NCBI GenBank assembly: GCA_026391315.1
Contig: JAPLDT010000053.1
Span: 25,828-89,827, forward strand
Direction: 5' to 3'
Source: Bacteroidia bacterium
Lineage (GTDB): Bacteria; Bacteroidota; Bacteroidia; Bacteroidales; Prolixibacteraceae
Length of the DNA stretch: 64,000 bases
In this document: one piece after another, positions 1-9,704 of the stretch
Position numbering within the stretch: position 1 is the stretch's first letter
Layout of the letters: every line of letters begins with the position of its first letter
Position numbers and translations under genes: made by a program
The notes under the pieces: generated by a model
The model's database searches: none
What the model saw: the letters and a program-made list of their open reading frames with translations, nothing else
Told to the model about the DNA's origin: nothing

Positions 1-2
1 AT

Positions 3-407
3 TTTACTCCGTTTGAAGGATCCAAAGAGCAGGCGGCCAAAACTCTGAAAGAGCGGAACATCAGGTCGGTTGAATTTATCACCACACGAAATAGCCTTGA
101 GGTTTTGGAAGAATATGTGCAATTCTTTCACCACGAAGGATTTGTTGTTACCTTGGGCAGTGAGCACAATACACCTGCCATGGAGCCCATCGAACTTTTT
201 GCCCGCAAAAAAACGGAGCTTTCACCAGTTTTGAAAGAAATCAATTATCGGGGAGTCTGTCTGGTGGCAGCCCACCAATACCTCAATGCGACTGAAGGAG
301 TGGGTTATCTCGATCAAAGCGGAAAACCATTTTTGGACAGACGCGATCAGTTGGTCACCCTCGGAATGGCCCTCATTACCTACCTAAATCATACCAACCA
401 TGCATGA
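3..407 (+). CDS. C-terminal part of a hypothetical protein (PHP-like/sugar metabolism neighbour), truncated by window edge
   Basis: Open frame runs from base 3 without a stop (FTPFEGSKEQAAKTLKERN...) into the listed ORF 105-407; stop overlaps the next start. Confidence 0.55.
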   Translation, partial: FTPFEGSKEQAAKTLKERNIRSVEFITTRNSLEVLEEYVQFFHHEGFVVTLGSEHNTPAMEPIELFARKKTELSPVLKEINYRGVCLVAAHQYLNATEGVGYLDQSGKPFLDRRDQLVTLGMALITYLNHTNHA

Positions 408-1584
408 CGAAATTGTAAAACACGTTCTGCCTGCCCTTCGGATGCAGGCATCCAGGGAAAATATTCTAAACATTCGTTTGGATAACAGCGAGGCAATTTT
501 AAAAACTGAGGATGAACAGGAGCTGAGAGATCTCCCTTTTATTCTGGATGATTCGACCATTTTGGTGGTTGATGAAACTACCAATCCCGCTGAAATTATC
601 TCCGATTTGGAGGTTAAGCTATCGATGTGGAGAGAAGAGCGATCCTATTATCCCGATTATGTATGGATTAGAGGAATCGGGCTGGTGGCGCTGGCGCCTA
701 ACGCTGCCCAGCTGGATGAAATGCTGGGTAAAGCGGAAGTTGACTATTCAATTGTACAGGGAAGATTATCAGACAAAATTACCATTGTAACCGGTGCCGC
801 CATGGGTTTTGGTGCAGGTATAGCGGAGATGCTGTTCCAGGAGGGCGCCAATGTGGTCATTGCCGACTGGAATGAGGAGGCCGGCAACCAGATGACTGAT
901 GCTCTAAATGAAGCGCTGACCAGCAACCGTGCCTTGTTTGTCAAGGTGGATGTCTCCGATGCGGCATCTGTTGAAAATTTAGTCGCTGCAACGGTCAAAC
1001 ACTTTGGTGGATTGGATCTGATTGTGAGCAATGCTGGGGTTTTAAGGGCCGGTGACCTCGATGAAATGACCCCTGAGAATTTTGATTTCATGACCAATGT
1101 CAATTACAAAGGTTATTTCCTTTGCGCGAAATACGCCTCGGCGGTGATGAAGATCCAGGCGAAATACAGGAAGGATTATTTTACGGATATCATCCAGATC
1201 AATTCGAAATCAGGATTGAAAGGGAGCAACAAGAATTTTGCCTATGCAGGCGGAAAGTTCGGCGGGATTGGCCTGACGCAATCTTTCGCCATGGAGTTAA
1301 TGCCTTACAAGATCAAGGTGAATTCTGTATGTCCCGGGAATTTCTTCGAAGGTCCGCTTTGGAGCGATCCTGATAAGGGTTTGTTTGTTCAATATTTGAA
1401 AGCGGGGAAAGTAGCCGGAGCAAAAACAATTGAGGATGTCAAAGCCTTTTACGAGGCGCAGGTTCCTGCGGGACGGGGATGCCGCGTCAAGGATGTATTC
1501 CGCGCGATCCTTTACATCATCGAACAGGAGTATGAGACTGGACAAGCCGTTCCTGTTACCGGCGGACAAAATATGTTGAACTGA
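400..1584 (+). CDS. SDR-family oxidoreductase (sorbitol-6-phosphate dehydrogenase-like) with ~130 aa N-terminal extension
   Basis: Rossmann TGAAMGFGAGIAEMLFQEGANVVIAD, NAG motif, YAGGKFG catalytic region. Confidence 0.85.
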   Translation: MHDEIVKHVLPALRMQASRENILNIRLDNSEAILKTEDEQELRDLPFILDDSTILVVDETTNPAEIISDLEVKLSMWREERSYYPDYVWIRGIGLVALAPNAAQLDEMLGKAEVDYSIVQGRLSDKITIVTGAAMGFGAGIAEMLFQEGANVVIADWNEEAGNQMTDALNEALTSNRALFVKVDVSDAASVENLVAATVKHFGGLDLIVSNAGVLRAGDLDEMTPENFDFMTNVNYKGYFLCAKYASAVMKIQAKYRKDYFTDIIQINSKSGLKGSNKNFAYAGGKFGGIGLTQSFAMELMPYKIKVNSVCPGNFFEGPLWSDPDKGLFVQYLKAGKVAGAKTIEDVKAFYEAQVPAGRGCRVKDVFRAILYIIEQEYETGQAVPVTGGQNMLN

Positions 1585-1596
1585 TAAATAAAAATG

Positions 1597-1779
1597 TTAC
1601 ACAGAGTTACACAGAGAAGCACAGAGTTACACAGAGGAATATATAAAATGAGGAATGAAAAGACTATAGGACTAGGGGACTAAGGGACTTGGAGAGAGAA
1701 ATTTAAAAAAATCAGATCACCGTTTTTTTTTACAGTAATCTCTGTGTAACTCTGTGCTTCTCTGTGAAACTCTGTGTAA
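1597..1779. repeat. Long palindromic intergenic repeat (ACACAGAGTTACACAGAG family), copy 1
   Basis: Arms 1597-1636 and 1740-1779 are inverted complements over 40 nt with one mismatch; interior has GACTAGGGGACTAAGGGACT. Confidence 0.9.
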
Positions 1780-1798
1780 GTTCTTAAAAAATCAAATT

Positions 1799-3067
1799 AT
1801 GAAAACAAAAGCGATCCGATTATACGGGAAGAAAGACCTTCGTTTGGAAGAGTTCGAACTTCCGGCCATCAAAGAGAACGAGATTTTGGCCAAAGTAATA
1901 TGCGACTCCATCTGCATGTCCTCCTACAAGGCGGCCTCTCAGGGTACTGATCACAAGCGCATCCCAAACGATGTAGCACAAAACCCGATCATCATTGGTC
2001 ATGAATTTGCCGGCGAACTGATCGAAATCGGTTCAAAATGGCAAAGCCAATTCAAACCCGGTGATAAATTCTCCATTCAGCCAGCGCTGAACTTTGCCGG
2101 TGGTCCAGTTGGTGTGCTGAGCGCCCCGGGTTATTCCTATCAGTTTATTGGCGGAGATGCCACCTATGTGATCATCCCGAATGAGGTGATGGAGCTGGGA
2201 GCATTGTTGCCCTTTTCGGGAGCAGGCTTTTACCCGGCATCACTGGCTGAACCGCTCTCCTGCGTGATCGGCGCCATGCATGCCAATTACCACATCACGC
2301 CCGGTTCCTACATCCACAACATGGAAATTGTTGCAGGAGGTAAAATGGCGATTTTGGCAGGTGTCGGCCCGATGGGGCTGGCTGCCATCAATTACGTACT
2401 GAATCGCGGGGACCGCAGACCCTCCCTTTTGGTGGTCACAGACATTGAACAATCGAGGCTCGACAGGGCTGCATCGCTTTATACTGTTGAATTTGCTGCT
2501 TCACGAGGAATTGATCTCCAATACATCAATACCTCAGGTTTTGCAGATCCTGTTAAGTCCCTAAAATTACTTACTGGTGATACCGGATACGACGATGTGT
2601 TCGTTTTTGCACCGGTAACTCCCGTGGTCGAGCAGGCAGATGCATTACTGGGTTTTGACGGATGTCTCAACTTCTTTGCAGGTCCTTCAAATCCTGAATT
2701 CAGTGCGAAAGTCAATTTTTACAATGTGCATTACGCTTATACCCATCTTGTTGGGACCAGTGGTGGCAATACCGACGATATGAAAGAGGCAATTCAACTG
2801 ATGTCGGATGGATTGGATCCTGCCGGACTGGTCACCCATATTGGGGGACTGAATGCCGTAATCGATGCGACCCTTCATCTTCCCGAAATCCCGGGAGGCA
2901 AAAAATTGATCTACAACCACATCGAAATGCCACTGACTCCCATCACCGATTTTGCAGAAAAAGGAAAATCAGATCCGCTCTTTGCCGAACTTGACCGGCT
3001 CTGCCAAAAGCACAATGGACTCTGGAACCTGGAAGCAGAGCGTTATCTTCTCAAAACGATTTCATAA
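1799..3067 (+). CDS. Zinc-type alcohol dehydrogenase, L-sorbose-1-phosphate reductase (SorE)-like
   Basis: MKTKAIRLYGKKDLRLEEFELP..., GHEFAGE motif, medium-chain dehydrogenase fold; start at 1799 preferred over 1754 because 1754 lies within the repeat arm. Confidence 0.8.
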   Translation: MKTKAIRLYGKKDLRLEEFELPAIKENEILAKVICDSICMSSYKAASQGTDHKRIPNDVAQNPIIIGHEFAGELIEIGSKWQSQFKPGDKFSIQPALNFAGGPVGVLSAPGYSYQFIGGDATYVIIPNEVMELGALLPFSGAGFYPASLAEPLSCVIGAMHANYHITPGSYIHNMEIVAGGKMAILAGVGPMGLAAINYVLNRGDRRPSLLVVTDIEQSRLDRAASLYTVEFAASRGIDLQYINTSGFADPVKSLKLLTGDTGYDDVFVFAPVTPVVEQADALLGFDGCLNFFAGPSNPEFSAKVNFYNVHYAYTHLVGTSGGNTDDMKEAIQLMSDGLDPAGLVTHIGGLNAVIDATLHLPEIPGGKKLIYNHIEMPLTPITDFAEKGKSDPLFAELDRLCQKHNGLWNLEAERYLLKTIS

Positions 3068-3101
3068 TCAGACTTAACTGTAATTTTCCACATTAAAATT
3101 T

Positions 3102-3167
3102 ACCACAATAGGCACATAGGTCACAATAGAATCCTATGTGACCTATGTGCCTATTGTGGTTTTTTTA
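3102..3167. terminator. Perfect 24-bp inverted repeat followed by T-run; terminator-like and related in style to other intergenic repeats
   Basis: 3102-3125 ACCACAATAGGCACATAGGTCACA complements 3137-3160; T7 follows. Confidence 0.75.
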
Positions 3168-3292
3168 TCAGGGTTGACGCATTGACCCGTTCACTTCGCT
3201 GAGTGCCCGAATTTCAAAAGTGAAAATAGTTAAGGTTGCCTTCATTTCCATTTTCCATAAAATTGTTAACTTTCAGCATCAATTGACGTGCT

Positions 3293-6280
3293 ATGGAAAA
3301 AGAGAAGCTTGACCAAATTTCGATCTCTTCGCTGTTTAAACGACGAAAAACCGACCGCGACATCTTCCAGGAACTGATGCCCAACAAAGTCAAGGAGGTA
3401 CTGCTATTTGCCACATTATACGATGCGTACTCCATTGAACGCGAGGGGCAGTTTTCAGACAAGATATTTGGCGAATACCTGCAGCTAAACCTCTATGCCG
3501 CGCCTCGTTTTACCAGTGTCAATACACCTGAGGATGTAGTCCAGACACTCAACTCCCGCCATTTCGATCTTATTATCATCATGGCAGGTGTTGACAAGGT
3601 GATGCCCATCAAAGTAGCTGAACTGATCCATGCGCACAAATCCAGAATACCCATCCTGCTGTTGGTCAACAACAACAATGATGTTGGCTATTTTAAGCGG
3701 TCAGCTGCCCAAGTCCCAGCCATCGACCGTGTCTTCGTCTGGAATGGCAATTCCAATATCTTCCTGGCCATGATCAAATACATCGAAGACAAGCGTAATG
3801 TCGATAGGGATACGGTACTTGGGGGAGTTCGGATTGTTCTGTTGGTCGAGGATTCAGTTAAATATTACTCCAGGTATCTGCCTCTGTTATTTTCCAGTGT
3901 TTTGACCCAGACACAGGCGCTTGTATCGGATGATTCGACCGATGAACTGCACAAAATATTCAAGTACAGGGCGCGACCAAAGATATTGTTGGTCAGTACC
4001 TACGAAGATGCGATTCAGATTATCAACAATTACAAGGATTTTCTCCTTTGCGTGATTTCGGACGTTAAGTTTGCCAAGGAGGGAGTCAACGATGAGGAAG
4101 CCGGAATTGAACTTTTAAAATATACCAAGAAGAGTTTAAAGTACCCGATTCCACTGCTTTTACAATCCCATGATATCGAAAATGCCAAAAGGGCCGAGGC
4201 AATCGGGGCGGGCTTTATTACCAAAAATTCGGATACCCTGTCACACGATATCCATGAGTTTATCAACTGCAAACTTGGGTTTGGGGATTTTATTTTCAAA
4301 GATAAAAAGGGAAACAAGATTGCCTGTGCCAGAAACCTTCATGAGTTTGAAGCGCTGGTCGCAAAGGTGCCGATGGAGTCGCTGTTGTTTCATGCCCGGG
4401 AAAATGGTTTCTCTACCTGGCTCATGGCCCGGGGCGAAATCAATATGGCAGAGCGGCTCATCCCGTACAAAGTCGAAGATTTCGAAGATACTGCGAGGCT
4501 GCGCGATTTTATTATTAGCGTATTTAGCGATGTCAGTGAAAAGAAGAACCGTGGACGGATAGTGAATTTCGATGCGAGTCTGATTGCCGGAAACCGATAT
4601 ATTGTCCGCATGGGACTCGGATCACTCGGTGGAAAGGGAAGGGGTCTGGCCTTTATGAGCAATTTGCTGGAGAACATCGATATGAAGGCGATTCTTCCTG
4701 GAATAAACATCCGGATGCCTGCCACATCCATCATCGGAGCCATCGAATTCGATAAGTTTTTGGAGTCGAACAATCTGTTTGAACTGGCCTTTCATACTGC
4801 CGATCAGGAGCGTATTAAAGATGCATTCTTAGCAGGTGATTTGGGTATCTCTCTGAAGGATAAGTTAATGCAATACATCCATCAGATCGGTCAACCGCTG
4901 GCGGTTCGCTCGTCCGGATTGTTTGAAGACTCACTGTTGCAACCCTTTTCAGGTGTTTACGATACCTACCTCATTCCGAACAACCATCCCGATCCGGAGA
5001 TTCGGTTCGAACAGCTGCAAAATGCAATAAAACTGATCTATGCCTCCGTCTTCAGCAACGATGCGCGCTCCTATTTTCAAGCCATCAACTACAAAATTGA
5101 AGAGGAGAAAATGGCTATCATCATTCAACCGGTGGTCGGACATGAACACAACGGAAAATTTTATGTCGATATCAGCGGAATAGCGCAATCCTACAACTAT
5201 TATCCCTATTCCTACATGCAGCCCGAAGACGGTTTTGCCGTGGCTGCCATGGGACTGGGGCAGGCAGTCTCGGGAGGTGAGAAGGCATTCCGGTTTTGTC
5301 CGAAATATCCGGCCATGAATGTTGGTTCCATCTCGGATCAGGTTCGGGATACCCAAAGGGAATTCTATGCCATCGATTTGACGCACAATGAGTTTGATAT
5401 GTTTCAGGAAGGCGAATTGGCAGCTATCCGTAAGTTTCCTGTCTCTGCTGCCGAAAAAGATGGGGTCATCGATCAATGCGTCTCTACCTATGACATGGAA
5501 AACGAAGTGATCCTGCCTGGCATAGGATCCAGGGGGCCCCGGGTCGTGGACTTTGCCAATCTGCTGAAATACAACCAGGCGCCGATGGCCGATTCCCTGC
5601 TTGCTTTGATGAAACTGTTTCAGCAGGCGATGGGTTCACCGGTTGAAATGGAATTCGCCATCGATCTGAAAAAGGGAGACAATGGCTGGCCCACCTTTTA
5701 TCTGCTCCAATTGAAACCGCTTATCCGCCGTGAGGATGACATAGAAATTGATCTTGACGAACTTGACAGGAGTGATCTCGTCCTACTCTCCCAAAAGGGA
5801 ATGGGCAATGGAAAGATCAAAGGAATCCATGATGTTTTGTATGTCGACATCACTCGTTTCGATAGAACCAGAACCAAAGAAATTGCCGCTGAAATCCTGG
5901 AATTCAATAAGCTTCTGTGCAATGAAGATCGGAAGTATGTATTGATCGGTCCCGGCAGGTGGGGCACACGGGATGAGTATACGGGTATCCCAGTCAGATG
6001 GGCACACATCAACAATGCCAAAGTAATCGTTGAAATTGGATTGCCGGATTTTCCTCTGGATGCATCACTTGGGTCCCATTTTTTCCACAATGTAACCTCC
6101 ATGAATGTTGGCTATTTCTCAGTTCCGGTGGTCGATGGAAATGAATTTGTCAACATGAAATTGCTGGATGAGCAAAAATTGATTCAGGAAGGGAAATTTG
6201 TGAGATGGGTTCGCTTCGAAAATGATTTGGAAGTGTTGATGGATGGGCGGAAAAGAACAGCGGTGGTGAGAATGAAGTAA
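3293..6280 (+). CDS. PEP/pyruvate-binding (PPDK_N-like) domain protein with N-terminal receiver-like domains
   Basis: 995 aa; GSLGGKGRGLAFM, LAVRSSGLFEDSLLQPFSGVYDTY, ATP-grasp-like PPDK_N signatures; N-terminal half alpha/beta receiver-like. Confidence 0.8.
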   Translation: MEKEKLDQISISSLFKRRKTDRDIFQELMPNKVKEVLLFATLYDAYSIEREGQFSDKIFGEYLQLNLYAAPRFTSVNTPEDVVQTLNSRHFDLIIIMAGVDKVMPIKVAELIHAHKSRIPILLLVNNNNDVGYFKRSAAQVPAIDRVFVWNGNSNIFLAMIKYIEDKRNVDRDTVLGGVRIVLLVEDSVKYYSRYLPLLFSSVLTQTQALVSDDSTDELHKIFKYRARPKILLVSTYEDAIQIINNYKDFLLCVISDVKFAKEGVNDEEAGIELLKYTKKSLKYPIPLLLQSHDIENAKRAEAIGAGFITKNSDTLSHDIHEFINCKLGFGDFIFKDKKGNKIACARNLHEFEALVAKVPMESLLFHARENGFSTWLMARGEINMAERLIPYKVEDFEDTARLRDFIISVFSDVSEKKNRGRIVNFDASLIAGNRYIVRMGLGSLGGKGRGLAFMSNLLENIDMKAILPGINIRMPATSIIGAIEFDKFLESNNLFELAFHTADQERIKDAFLAGDLGISLKDKLMQYIHQIGQPLAVRSSGLFEDSLLQPFSGVYDTYLIPNNHPDPEIRFEQLQNAIKLIYASVFSNDARSYFQAINYKIEEEKMAIIIQPVVGHEHNGKFYVDISGIAQSYNYYPYSYMQPEDGFAVAAMGLGQAVSGGEKAFRFCPKYPAMNVGSISDQVRDTQREFYAIDLTHNEFDMFQEGELAAIRKFPVSAAEKDGVIDQCVSTYDMENEVILPGIGSRGPRVVDFANLLKYNQAPMADSLLALMKLFQQAMGSPVEMEFAIDLKKGDNGWPTFYLLQLKPLIRREDDIEIDLDELDRSDLVLLSQKGMGNGKIKGIHDVLYVDITRFDRTRTKEIAAEILEFNKLLCNEDRKYVLIGPGRWGTRDEYTGIPVRWAHINNAKVIVEIGLPDFPLDASLGSHFFHNVTSMNVGYFSVPVVDGNEFVNMKLLDEQKLIQEGKFVRWVRFENDLEVLMDGRKRTAVVRMK

Positions 6281-6292
6281 GGTGCAATTTTT

Positions 6293-6430
6293 TTTTCATT
6301 GCCGTCTGCTTTAGCTGACGGAGCAGAAATGTTAATAAAAAGGGGGCTTTAGCCAAACAAACATGTTTTGGCTAAAGCCCTCTGGAATTTTGGATTGTAA
6401 ACCGTCAGCTAAAGCAGACGGCAATGAAAA
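6293..6430. repeat. Nested double-palindrome intergenic repeat (GTCTGCTTTAGCTGACGG / GGGCTTTAGCCAAA)
   Basis: Outer arms 6293-6321 and 6402-6430 perfect 29 nt; inner arms 6344-6357 and 6367-6380 perfect 14 nt. Confidence 0.9.
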
Positions 6431-6458
6431 GAGAAAATGTTTTACTGGCACCAATGAA

Positions 6459-7223
6459 CTATAAATAAAAAAAGTGTTTCAGGAACAGTGCAGCCTCCTC
6501 TCCACGCAGGTTATAGAACTCTTCCAAAAAAGAATTGAAAGGTTTTTGACCCTGTTCTGCGATACTTTTTGCACTTGAAGTTAGGTCTGCAAATTCTATG
6601 GTTACCGTTCGTTTTGGCAGGAAGAAAATCAAATTTGCCAGGACTAAAAAAAGGCCTTTCAACAATTGCATGAAAAAATCGGGTGATTTACCTGTCCTGG
6701 CTTTCGACCACATGCTACCCCACAATCCCGTGATGCGAACGCCAATAACCTGAACATCTTCAGGTAACTTATTCACGATGTGATAGGCCGATTTTTTATT
6801 ATAAATTTTCTCAAACCCCTGTCCGGCAATTTGCCCACTGGGGTATAGAATGATGTTTTGTCCGCGCTTAAACCCTTTGATGGCTGATCGGGTTATTACT
6901 TTTAAAACCTGTGTATCCCGGCTGCCGTTTTCAAGATCGCTGACCCTTACGGCACCCAACCGTCTGAAAAATGTCTTCGCAACCGGAATGTCAAAATACT
7001 TTTCCGACATGACCGGAGTCACCGTTGAGAAGCGGTAAATATGGCTTACCAGGATAACTGGATCAATCAATGCCTGATGGTTGGGTAAAATAAAGGCAGG
7101 CGAATTTTTGGTGAAAACGTCGGATCCCTGGACCAAAATTTTGTAACGTGAACGTAGTATCAACCTGACAGTGAAAGCTATAGTTTTGGAAAATAGGTGA
7201 AAGAAGAAGCTGGGTTTTTTCAT
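6459..7223 (-). CDS. 1-acyl-sn-glycerol-3-phosphate acyltransferase-like (PlsC domain)
   Basis: NHQALID HX4D motif, YPSGQIAG. Confidence 0.8.
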   Translation of the reverse strand: MKKPSFFFHLFSKTIAFTVRLILRSRYKILVQGSDVFTKNSPAFILPNHQALIDPVILVSHIYRFSTVTPVMSEKYFDIPVAKTFFRRLGAVRVSDLENGSRDTQVLKVITRSAIKGFKRGQNIILYPSGQIAGQGFEKIYNKKSAYHIVNKLPEDVQVIGVRITGLWGSMWSKARTGKSPDFFMQLLKGLFLVLANLIFFLPKRTVTIEFADLTSSAKSIAEQGQKPFNSFLEEFYNLRGEEAALFLKHFFYL

Positions 7224-7420
7224 CCGTTAGATTTTGTCTCAATATTTCAGTATCGAACGTTTTAATTAAATTTTCATCCGCACTTCTGTTGCTGAATATA
7301 TATTCATCCTTCAAAAATAGCAACTATGTGTATATAAGACAACTTCATGGCGAGATATGTGATTGGTAGAATCATATCCAATAATTAATATATTTGTATA
7401 GGACTCTAAAACTAACTAAA

Positions 7421-8833
7421 ATGACGAGACCCATTTTACCTGTAAATTCCCCTAAGGTTATAAATGCCTGGTGTTCATACGACATCGCGAATTCAGCCTA
7501 CATTTTAAGTGTCAATACGGTGTTGTACCCGATATTCTACCAGGAGGCGACAAAATCTTCTTTTGGTTCAGAAATGGTGCGGTTTATGGGTATGACCATC
7601 AAGAATACCGTCTTGTATGAATATGCCATCGCGCTTGGTTACTTGTTGGTTATATTTCTGACTTTGTCCCTTTCGGGGATTGCCGATATGGGAGGCTACC
7701 GGAAGCGGTTTATGCAGTTTTTTACCTTGCTGGGTTCACTGGCTTGTATGGGATTGTACGGTTTTACCGGTGCCAATTTAGGATTGGGGCTTCTCCTTCC
7801 AATGCTGGCCGTACTCGGGTTCGCAGGTTCCCTGGTCTACTACAATTCATTTCTGCCAATGATTGCCACACCCGATCAGCACGACCGCATCAGCGCCAGG
7901 GGCTTTTCTTTCGGTTATGCAGGCAGTATGTTGTTGCTGATTTTCAATATTTTCTCGTTGCAGAATTACCAGATGTTCGGATTTGCAGATAAAATGGAAG
8001 CCATCAGGTTTTCATTCATTGAGGTTGGAATCTGGTGGTTGGCCGTCTCGCAAATAGCTTTCTACTATTTACGGGAGGAGCGCAAAAAGGTTCAATTGGA
8101 CAGAACGATTTTCGCCAAAGGATTTCATGAAATTTTTAAAGTGTTGGGTTATATCAAAAGACACAAATCGATGTACCGGTTTCTGCTCTCCTTTTTCTTT
8201 TTCAGTATGGGTGTGCAAACTGTCATTATCATAGCGTCCCTTTTTGGCAAAGCAGAACTTGGGATCACGGATACCAAACTGATCATGACGATCCTGATTA
8301 TCCAATTGGTAGCAATTATAGGGGCTTTTATATTTGGAAGGGTTTCTTCCCGTTTTGGGAACAAAACTTCACTTTTGTGGATGCTTTCAATTTGGATATT
8401 TATCTGTTTTTTAGCCTATTTGGTTCACAATGAATACCAGTTTTATGTTTTGGCCGCTTTGGTTGGCCTTGTCCTGGGAGGAATTCAATCTCAGGCACGT
8501 TCAACATGGTCAAAATTGATTCCATCCGGTACCACAGATACTGCCTCCTATTTTAGTTTTTATGACAGCACGGAAAAACTGGCCATCGTTATTGGAATGT
8601 TCGGGTTTGGGCTCATTGAACAACTTACAGGCAGCATGCGGAACAGCACATTGTTACTTTCCCTGTTTTTTATCGTAAGCTTTGTTATTATCGCGGTTAC
8701 AAAACTGAAAATCCGTAGCAGCCTTGATCCTGGTCTACTTTGTCGGGCCTACCATGCCAAAACCGGTTCTGAACCAAAATCTGCCAACCATCCAGGGGAG
8801 CGTTACAAATTATGTAGCCTCCATGGAAAGTAA
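7421..8833 (+). CDS. MFS transporter, UMF1/Atg22-like
   Basis: INAWCSYDIANSAYILSVNTVLYPIFY and multiple TM segments; likely start MTRPIL at 7421. Confidence 0.8.
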   Translation: MTRPILPVNSPKVINAWCSYDIANSAYILSVNTVLYPIFYQEATKSSFGSEMVRFMGMTIKNTVLYEYAIALGYLLVIFLTLSLSGIADMGGYRKRFMQFFTLLGSLACMGLYGFTGANLGLGLLLPMLAVLGFAGSLVYYNSFLPMIATPDQHDRISARGFSFGYAGSMLLLIFNIFSLQNYQMFGFADKMEAIRFSFIEVGIWWLAVSQIAFYYLREERKKVQLDRTIFAKGFHEIFKVLGYIKRHKSMYRFLLSFFFFSMGVQTVIIIASLFGKAELGITDTKLIMTILIIQLVAIIGAFIFGRVSSRFGNKTSLLWMLSIWIFICFLAYLVHNEYQFYVLAALVGLVLGGIQSQARSTWSKLIPSGTTDTASYFSFYDSTEKLAIVIGMFGFGLIEQLTGSMRNSTLLLSLFFIVSFVIIAVTKLKIRSSLDPGLLCRAYHAKTGSEPKSANHPGERYKLCSLHGK

Positions 8834-9686
8834 ACCTGGCTTGAGAATCAAGGCAGGTTGCGAAGCGAAAATCGTTTGGGCCAACGATTCCACCAAGCAA
8901 TCTACCGAATATGCTCTCCTCTACCTGCACGGATTTTCGGCGAGCTGGAGAGAAGGCTATCCTGTCAATGAAGAATTTGCGAAAAGATATGGCTGCAATG
9001 CCTTTTTTGCCCGTTTGGCAGCTCATGGAGAAATTTCTGAAAATCCATTGCTGGATATGACTCCCGAAAGACTTTATGAATCAGCCAAAGAGGCGCTTAT
9101 TATAGCCCATCAGTTGGGGCAAAAGGTGGTGATCATGGGTTGCTCAACAGGTTGCACCCTCGGATTGAAATTAGCAGCCGATTTCCCGGATCTGGTTGCC
9201 GGAATGATTCTTTACTCTCCGAATGTCCAGATCAAGCAGAAGATGGCAGTTCTCCTCTCCGGCCACTGGGGATTGCAAATTGCGGAGATGAACTATGGAG
9301 GTAAATTTAGGGTAACAGGTAATGATCCTAACGGGGATGTCTGTAAATACTGGAATTGCATCTATAGGGCAGAGGCCACGGTCTATTTGCAGCAGCTGCT
9401 GGATGCCACAATGAGTAAGGAGCAGTTTGCCAAAGTAAAATGTCCGGTCTTTGTGGGTTATTATTACAAAGATGAGCAAATCCAGGATGAGATAGTTGAG
9501 GTTAAGGCCTCCTTAAAAATGTTCAAAGAGTTGGGCACACCTGAAGCCCAAAAACGTGCTGTCGATTTTCCCAACGCCGGAAATCATGTGCTGTGCAGTA
9601 CGCTACTTTCCGGGGCGGTTCCTGAGGTCAGAAATGCGACCTTTCAGTTTGCCGAGGAGATTCTGGGAATGAGATCAAATAAATAA
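8724..9686 (+). CDS. Alpha/beta hydrolase
   Basis: LLYLHGFSASWREGYP, GCSTGCTLGLKLA nucleophile elbow; true start may be 8754 (MPKPVL). Confidence 0.8.
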   Translation: MILVYFVGPTMPKPVLNQNLPTIQGSVTNYVASMESKPGLRIKAGCEAKIVWANDSTKQSTEYALLYLHGFSASWREGYPVNEEFAKRYGCNAFFARLAAHGEISENPLLDMTPERLYESAKEALIIAHQLGQKVVIMGCSTGCTLGLKLAADFPDLVAGMILYSPNVQIKQKMAVLLSGHWGLQIAEMNYGGKFRVTGNDPNGDVCKYWNCIYRAEATVYLQQLLDATMSKEQFAKVKCPVFVGYYYKDEQIQDEIVEVKASLKMFKELGTPEAQKRAVDFPNAGNHVLCSTLLSGAVPEVRNATFQFAEEILGMRSNK

Positions 9687-9704
9687 TATTAGTGCCAAAA
9701 AATT

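Noticed and set aside
4949-5476. 175-aa minus-strand ORF
   Set aside because: Antisense inside the PEP/pyruvate-binding gene; shadow ORF
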